A stretch of 64,000 bases of DNA, taken from positions 1 through 64,000 of the forward strand of contig JAQGID010000085.1 in the NCBI GenBank assembly GCA_028291405.1. The letters run 5' to 3'. Every line of letters starts with the position of its first letter. Position 1 is the first letter of the stretch. Of this stretch, positions 58,631-64,000 are shown piece by piece. The stretch is from Rhodospirillales bacterium (GTDB lineage Bacteria > Pseudomonadota > Alphaproteobacteria > ATCC43930 > CGMCC-115725). The translations under genes and the position numbers were made by a program. The notes beneath the pieces are model-generated. The model was not told the origin of the DNA. It made no database searches and worked only from the letters and a program-made list of their open reading frames with translations.

Positions 58631-59791
58631 TCAGCTCGCCCAGTCGGCGAGGCGGCGGAGGAACTGCGCCCCCGCGGCGATCTGCTCCAGCGCGATGAAC
58701 TCGTTCGCCTGATGCGCCTGGTCGATCGAGCCGGGGCCGCAGACGATTGCCGGGATGCCGGCCTCCTGGAACAGCCCGCCCTCGGTGCCGAAGGCGATGC
58801 TGGTCGTCCCGTTGGCGCCGGTCAGCTGCAAGGCGAGCGCCTCGGCCGGCGAATCCTTCTGCGGCACGAGGCAGGGGATATAGGCGGTCCGCCGCGTCGC
58901 GACCGCCGCCTCCGCGTGGCTGCTTCGCAGTCGGGGCAGCAGCTCATGGTCGGCGAAATCCTCGATCCTGCGTCGGATCGCCTCGGCGTCCTCGCCCGGC
59001 AGCGGCCGGAAGCTCCAAGTGAAATCGCATTGCGGCGCCACGACGTTCAGCGCGACGCCGCCGCCGATCGTCCCGATGTTGAAGGTCGTATACGGCGGCT
59101 CGAAGCCGTTCGCCGGATCGCCCTTGTCGCGCAGCTCGGCGGCCAGCGCGTCGATGAACTGGATGATCTCGGCCGCCGCGAGGATGGCGTTGAGGCCGCG
59201 CTCCGGTGCGCTCGAATGCGCGGCGCGGCCGGTGACCGCGGTGGTGAAGCCCTGGACGCCCTTATGCGCGTTGGCGACCTGCATCGAGGTCGGCTCGCCG
59301 ATGATCGCGAGCCGCGGCCGCGCCGGTCCCTGCGGCAGGTCGGCGATGAGATGCGGCACGCCGAGGCAGCCGACCTCCTCGTCGAACGAGAAGGCGAGAT
59401 GCAGCGGACGCGCCAGAGGCCGCGCGACGAGCTCCGGCACGAGCGAGAGCGCGATCGCGATGAAGCCCTTCATGTCGGCGGCGCCGCGGCCGTAGAGCTT
59501 GTCCTCCTTCTCGACGAGGGTGAAGGGATCGCTGTCCCAGGGCTGGTCCTCGACCGGCACGACGTCGGTATGGCCGGAGAGGATGACGCCGCCGCCGGTT
59601 TCCGCCGGGCCGATCGTCGCGAAGAGATTGGCCTTGCTGCGCGTCGCGTCATGCGTCAGCCGGCTGGCGACACCATGCAAGGCGAGGTATTCGGCGACCC
59701 ACTCGATCAGCGCGAGATTCGACTTCGCGGAGACCGTGTCGAAACCGACCAGGGTCCGCAGGATCGCGGTCGCCGAAAGCGTCTGCGTCAC
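58631..59791 (-). CDS. argE: Acetylornithine deacetylase
   Basis: LSGHTDVVPVEDQPWDSDPF, GRGAADMKGFIA, IGEPTSMQVANAHKG. Confidence 0.92.
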   Translation of the reverse strand: MTQTLSATAILRTLVGFDTVSAKSNLALIEWVAEYLALHGVASRLTHDATRSKANLFATIGPAETGGGVILSGHTDVVPVEDQPWDSDPFTLVEKEDKLYGRGAADMKGFIAIALSLVPELVARPLARPLHLAFSFDEEVGCLGVPHLIADLPQGPARPRLAIIGEPTSMQVANAHKGVQGFTTAVTGRAAHSSAPERGLNAILAAAEIIQFIDALAAELRDKGDPANGFEPPYTTFNIGTIGGGVALNVVAPQCDFTWSFRPLPGEDAEAIRRRIEDFADHELLPRLRSSHAEAAVATRRTAYIPCLVPQKDSPAEALALQLTGANGTTSIAFGTEGGLFQEAGIPAIVCGPGSIDQAHQANEFIALEQIAAGAQFLRRLADWAS

Positions 59792-59805
59792 CGCCTCACC
59801 TCCGC

Positions 59806-60474
59806 TCAGACATTCTCCAGCCCGTGCCGTCCCGGCGTCCCGATCATCGCCAGGAACTCGCGGCGCGTCGTCGGGTCGTCCCGGAAGGCGCCCAGCATGC
59901 TGCTCGTCACCATGCTAACGCCCGGCTTGTGGACGCCGCGCGTCGTCATGCATTGGTGCGCCGCCTCGATGACGACGGCGACGCCCTTCGGCTGCAGCAC
60001 GTCGCGCAGCGTCGTGGCGATCTGCGCCGTCATCTTCTCCTGAATCTGCAGCCGCTTGGCATAGACCTCGACGAGCCGCGCCAGCTTCGAGATGCCGACG
60101 ACCCGCTTGTCCGGCAGATAGGCGATATGCGCCTTGCCGATGATTGCCGCGATATGGTGCTCGCAATGCGATTCGAACCGGATGTCCTTGAGGACGACCA
60201 TCTCGTCATAGCCGTTGATCTCGTCGAAGGTGCGCTTCAGCAGCTCGACCGGGTCGCTGTCGTAGCCGCGAAAGAACTCCTCGTAGGAGCGCACGACCCG
60301 ATCCGGCGTTCCGACCAGCCCGGCACGGTCGGGGTCGTCGCCGGCCCATTGTATCAGGGTGCGTACGGCGGCCTCGGCCGCTTCGCGGCTCGGCCGCTTC
60401 AGCCGTCGCGGCGGGGCCGGCGGCGCATCGTCGTCGTCCGCCCGCGCGCGGCGGCGGGAAGGTTGCTTTGCCAT
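59806..60474 (-). CDS. folE: GTP cyclohydrolase I
   Basis: [38 protein letters not shown]. Confidence 0.96.
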   Translation of the reverse strand: MAKQPSRRRARADDDDAPPAPPRRLKRPSREAAEAAVRTLIQWAGDDPDRAGLVGTPDRVVRSYEEFFRGYDSDPVELLKRTFDEINGYDEMVVLKDIRFESHCEHHIAAIIGKAHIAYLPDKRVVGISKLARLVEVYAKRLQIQEKMTAQIATTLRDVLQPKGVAVVIEAAHQCMTTRGVHKPGVSMVTSSMLGAFRDDPTTRREFLAMIGTPGRHGLENV

Positions 60475-60528
60475 CGGAAGCTCCTCGCGCGGTCGCGCCG
60501 GCCGTTCGTTGGCCGTTGTTGCGGCGGA

Positions 60529-60921
60529 TCAGTTCAGCCGGATCGCTTGGTGGGGGGAATCGAGCGAGAACGCGGGGATCGCCACCTCGAAGCTTTCGCC
60601 GCCGTGGGTCTCCATCTCATAGGTGCCCATCATGATGCCGGACGGCGTCGTGAGCGGTGTGCCGCTGGTGTATTCGAAGGTCTCGCCGGGCGCGAGCACG
60701 GGCTGCTCGCCGACCACGCCGGGGCCGCGCACCTCCTGCAGCCGTCCCATGCCGTCGGTGATCCGCCAATGCCGCCGCCGCAGCTGGACCGTCTCGCCGC
60801 CGGTGTTCTCGATCCGAACCTGATAGGCCCAGACATAGTGGTTCTCGGTCGGCGAGGATTGATCCTCGAGGTAGAACGGCTTGACGGTGACTTTGATCGA
60901 ACGGGTGATTTCCGAATACAT
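60529..60921 (-). CDS. apaG: Co2+/Mg2+ efflux protein ApaG
   Basis: [51 protein letters not shown]. Confidence 0.95.
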   Translation of the reverse strand: MYSEITRSIKVTVKPFYLEDQSSPTENHYVWAYQVRIENTGGETVQLRRRHWRITDGMGRLQEVRGPGVVGEQPVLAPGETFEYTSGTPLTTPSGIMMGTYEMETHGGESFEVAIPAFSLDSPHQAIRLN

Positions 60922-61010
60922 CTTGCATCCTTCGCGGTTCCCGTCAGGCGCCGCAGGGGAGCGTCGGCAAGGTCCGCTTAGACGTCATTTTGGCCGCTTA
61001 GGCTGCTCCG

Positions 61011-61676
61011 TCAAGCCTGCCGTAGCGGGACAGCCCGGTTTCGTGGCGCCGCCTGGGCTTCGCGCCGATCATCGGCGCCCGCAAACCGGCGATATGACCA
61101 GATCTGCGTCGGCAGAAAGTTGAGCCAAATGCGCTCGACCTCCCGCCCGGCGATCCCGAGACTCCGGCACGGTAGCGGCGATTCCAGCGCGTTGGTCAGC
61201 TGCACCAGGCGCCCCTCGGCGCCGAGCAGCGCGAAGGATTGCTCGACGATGTCGCGTTGCGCGGCGAGGGGAAACCATTTGATCGGCAAGCTCGAGGCGA
61301 TCTGCGACAGCTGCGTGATGCTGCGCGCGGCGAGCAGGGAAGCGAGGTCGGTCGCATCGCCCTCGACGACGGTAATGCCGGGGAAGCGGCGGCGCAGCAC
61401 CTCGGCGAGGGCCGGCTCCCGCTCGATGACGACGAGCCGCTCCGCCGGACAGCCGTGCCGCAGCAGGCCGGCGGTGATGCTGCCGGTCCCCGCCCCGAGC
61501 TCGAGGACGTGACCCGGCCGCGCGAGGTCCATTTGCCGCGCCATGGCGTCGGCGACGAGCCGGCCGCTCGGCACGGCGGCGGCGATGTCGATCGGCCGGC
61601 GCAGCCACAGTCCGAAGAAGAGCCCCAAATCCGACAGCACGTTGCGCTCCGCGAAGCCGTTCGAGGCAGTGACCAT
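61011..61676 (-). CDS. Class I SAM-dependent methyltransferase (phospholipid N-methyltransferase-like)
   Basis: VLELGAGTGSITAGLLRHG SAM motif I. Confidence 0.8.
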   Translation of the reverse strand: MVTASNGFAERNVLSDLGLFFGLWLRRPIDIAAAVPSGRLVADAMARQMDLARPGHVLELGAGTGSITAGLLRHGCPAERLVVIEREPALAEVLRRRFPGITVVEGDATDLASLLAARSITQLSQIASSLPIKWFPLAAQRDIVEQSFALLGAEGRLVQLTNALESPLPCRSLGIAGREVERIWLNFLPTQIWSYRRFAGADDRREAQAAPRNRAVPLRQA

Positions 61677-61799
61677 AAGACATCAACGTGTCAGTTTTTT
61701 TTGCTACCGCGCGTGCCGGCCGCCTCTAGTAGGCAGCCGCGAAAGTGTCATCAACATCTGGTAGGTCATCGGAAGCTCTGACAACGATCGGACCTCGCC

Positions 61800-62189
61800 A
61801 TGGCGCAATTGTCCTCGGCCGAACAGACCAGCGAGCAGACCGGACTGACCTTACGTTTCGCGCGTGGGGTCGTCCGGATGCTCGTGGCCATGCCGGCCGC
61901 GGCGACGGGACGTCGGATGCGCCGGAACGCGCGCTTCCGACGCCTCCTGCGGAGGCCGCAGGTTCCGACGGTCGTATCGCGGCCGGAACGTCCCGACCCC
62001 GTCGCGGTGGTGGTCATGGCGCTCGACCGGCTCGGGCCCGCCTCGATCCGCGCCTCGCTGTCGGGCGTCGGCGTCCGCGTCACCGTGCCGGACGAGCGGA
62101 TGGCGTCGGTGTTCCGTGCGGCGCTCACGGAGACGCAGCGACGCCGTGTCACCGATCGGCTGATCGAGATCGTCGTCGAGCCCGCCTGA
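61800..62189 (+). CDS. Uncharacterised 129-aa protein
   Basis: Complete ORF between oppositely oriented genes; no family recognised. Confidence 0.4.
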   Translation: MAQLSSAEQTSEQTGLTLRFARGVVRMLVAMPAAATGRRMRRNARFRRLLRRPQVPTVVSRPERPDPVAVVVMALDRLGPASIRASLSGVGVRVTVPDERMASVFRAALTETQRRRVTDRLIEIVVEPA

Positions 62190-62204
62190 CGGCAAGCCCG
62201 AACC

Positions 62205-62987
62205 CTATTCGTCACGCGGCAGGGCGCTCTCGTGCCAGCGCCGCAGCACCAGCCACGAGACCAGCGACAGCACCCAATAGATCGCGACGCCGGCGAAGGA
62301 CAGCAGGACCAGCGCCGCGAAAAGGCGCGGGATCTGCAGCCGGTAGCCGGCCTCGAGGATGCGGAAGGCGAGGCCGGTCTCGGTGCCGCCGGTGCCGGCG
62401 ACGAACTCCGCGACGACGGCGCCGATCAGCGCGAGGCCTCCCGAGATGCGCAGGCCGCCGAGGAAATAGGGCAGCGCCGCCGGCAGGCGGAGCAGCAGCA
62501 GCGCCTGCCAGCCGGTGGCGCCGTAGAGGCGGAACAGCTCGACGAGGTTGCGGTCGGCGCTGTTGAGCCCGAGCGTCGTGTTCGCGACGATCGGGAAGAA
62601 CGCCACGAGCCAGGCGCAGAGCAGCAGCGCCAGGAACGTGTTCTGCACCCAGATGATGATCAGCGGCGCGATTGCGACGATCGGCGTCACCTGCAGGATC
62701 ACCGCATACGGGAAGAGGCTGATCTCGAGCAGCCTGGAGCGGGCAAAGAGGATGGCGATCAGCCCGCCCAGCACCGCCGCGGCGGCGAGCGCGGCGGCGG
62801 TGATGCGCAGCGTCACCAGCAGCGAGCCGAAGAGGCTCGCCCCGTCGCGCCAGAGCGTCTCGGCGACGACGAGCGGCCCTGGCAGGACATAGACCGGGAT
62901 ATCCTCGATGCGGACGACCGCCTCCCAGGCGACGAGGAAGATAACGCCGACGACGAGCGGCGCGAGCAGCCGCCAGCTCGCCCTCAT
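62205..62987 (-). CDS. ABC transporter permease (SsuC/TauC-like)
   Basis: Hydrophobic; NSADRNLVELFRLYGATGWQALLLLRLPAALPYFLGGLRIS EAA-type loop. Confidence 0.9.
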   Translation of the reverse strand: MRASWRLLAPLVVGVIFLVAWEAVVRIEDIPVYVLPGPLVVAETLWRDGASLFGSLLVTLRITAAALAAAAVLGGLIAILFARSRLLEISLFPYAVILQVTPIVAIAPLIIIWVQNTFLALLLCAWLVAFFPIVANTTLGLNSADRNLVELFRLYGATGWQALLLLRLPAALPYFLGGLRISGGLALIGAVVAEFVAGTGGTETGLAFRILEAGYRLQIPRLFAALVLLSFAGVAIYWVLSLVSWLVLRRWHESALPRDE

Positions 62988-63000
62988 GGCCAGCTCGTCG

Positions 63001-63783
63001 TCATGGCCTGGCCATCGCCGCGGCGAGCGCCTCGGAGACGGTCCGGCAATGATCGCCGTACGTCGCCGTCATGCGCAGCTCGGTCTCGCGCGGGTAGGGG
63101 AGATCGATCGGCAGATCGGCGGCGATGCGCCCGGGACGCGGCGACAGGACGACGACGTGGCTCGACAGGAACACCGATTCGAAGACGCTGTGGGTGACGA
63201 AGACCACCGTCCAGCCGGCGGTGCGCCATAGCCGCAGCAAATCCTCGTTGAGCTTGAGGCGGGTGATCTCGTCGAGCGCCGCGAAGGGCTCGTCGAGCAG
63301 CAGGAGGCGGGGCCGCGTGGCGAAGGCGCGGGCGATGGAGACGCGCATCTTCATGCCGCCGGAGAGTTCGCGCGGATAGGCGCCGGCGAAGCCGTCGAGG
63401 CCGACTGCGGCGATCGCTTCGGCGATGCGCGGCCCGGCCTCGCGCCGCGACATGCCGGCGAGGCGCAGCGGCAGGTAGATGTTGTCGGCGACCGTCGCCC
63501 AGGGCATCAGCGTCGGCTCCTGGAAGACGAAGCCGACGGAACCCGAGGCGGCGCCGTCGGCAGCGAGCCAGCGTCGGCCGACGCTCGGCTCGACCAGCCC
63601 GGCGATGATCCGCAGCAGCGTCGACTTGCCGCAGCCCGACGGGCCCAGCAGGCTGACGAAGCTGCCCGCGGCGATCGTCAGATCGATCCCAGCGAGCGCC
63701 ACGGTGCCGTTGCGAAACGTCTTGCCGACGCCGGAGAGGGTCAGAAGTCCGTCGCCCGCGCTTGAACGGTGAGATTCACGCAT
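63001..63783 (-). CDS. ABC transporter ATP-binding protein (SsuB/TauB-like)
   Basis: LLGPSGCGKSTLLRIIAGL, LSGGMKMRVSIARAF, LLLDEPFAALDEITR. Confidence 0.93.
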   Translation of the reverse strand: MRESHRSSAGDGLLTLSGVGKTFRNGTVALAGIDLTIAAGSFVSLLGPSGCGKSTLLRIIAGLVEPSVGRRWLAADGAASGSVGFVFQEPTLMPWATVADNIYLPLRLAGMSRREAGPRIAEAIAAVGLDGFAGAYPRELSGGMKMRVSIARAFATRPRLLLLDEPFAALDEITRLKLNEDLLRLWRTAGWTVVFVTHSVFESVFLSSHVVVLSPRPGRIAADLPIDLPYPRETELRMTATYGDHCRTVSEALAAAMARP

Positions 63784-63797
63784 TGTCGCGTTCGGCT

Positions 63798-63963
63798 TTC
63801 CTCCCCCCTTGAGGGGGAGGTCGGCAACGCGGTAGCGTTGACGGGTGGGGGGTGCTGCTGGCGGGAAGCATGTTGCGTGAGACTCTTGGCGCGCTTCGCG
63901 CCTGTCCCCCCACCTGACCGAAGCCTGCGGCTTCGGCCATCCTCCCCCTCAAGGGGGGAGGAA
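63798..63963. repeat. MITE-like intergenic element with 23-nt terminal inverted repeats
   Basis: TTCCTCCCCCCTTGAGGGGGAGG (63798-63820) is the exact complement of 63941-63963. Confidence 0.7.
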
Positions 63964-64000
63964 TGCTCAGCAAACTCTGTCGCTCCTGAAGAGGCACTCT

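Overview
High-GC (alphaproteobacterial-looking) chromosomal window. The backbone holds: an lhr-type helicase; a complete urea uptake and urease operon (urtABCDE-ureDABC(PAS)EFG gene set, minus strand); a biuret/1-carboxybiuret-type nitrogen-scavenging region (allophanate hydrolase atzF, BMP-type ABC transporter, BiuH-like amidohydrolase, atzE/atzG/atzH); an EmrAB-type efflux cluster with MarR regulator; an MscS channel; surface-carbohydrate genes; and argD/argF/hslO/argE/folE/apaG. The outstanding feature is a visibly lower-GC block (~6.8-13.4 kb) between a cyclase gene and ureG. It carries one compact minus-strand operon: DEDDh 3'-5' exonuclease -> CHC2/TOPRIM primase-like protein -> UG/Abi-type reverse transcriptase (FVDD box) -> large uncharacterised RT C-terminal region in another frame -> stand-alone nitrilase-fold protein with intact Glu-Lys-Cys residues. 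The RT frame appears to switch at an A8 run (9446-9453), so the ~1068-aa RT protein needs frameshifting or slippage, or is mutated or mis-sequenced there. I read this as a candidate DRT-like (RT + nitrilase) antiviral system with extra primase and exonuclease modules. The nitrogen genes carry good sigma-54 (-24/-12) matches upstream of urtA, atzG and atzF, plus a weaker one upstream of the BMP operon. All calls come from reading the sequence; no database search was run.
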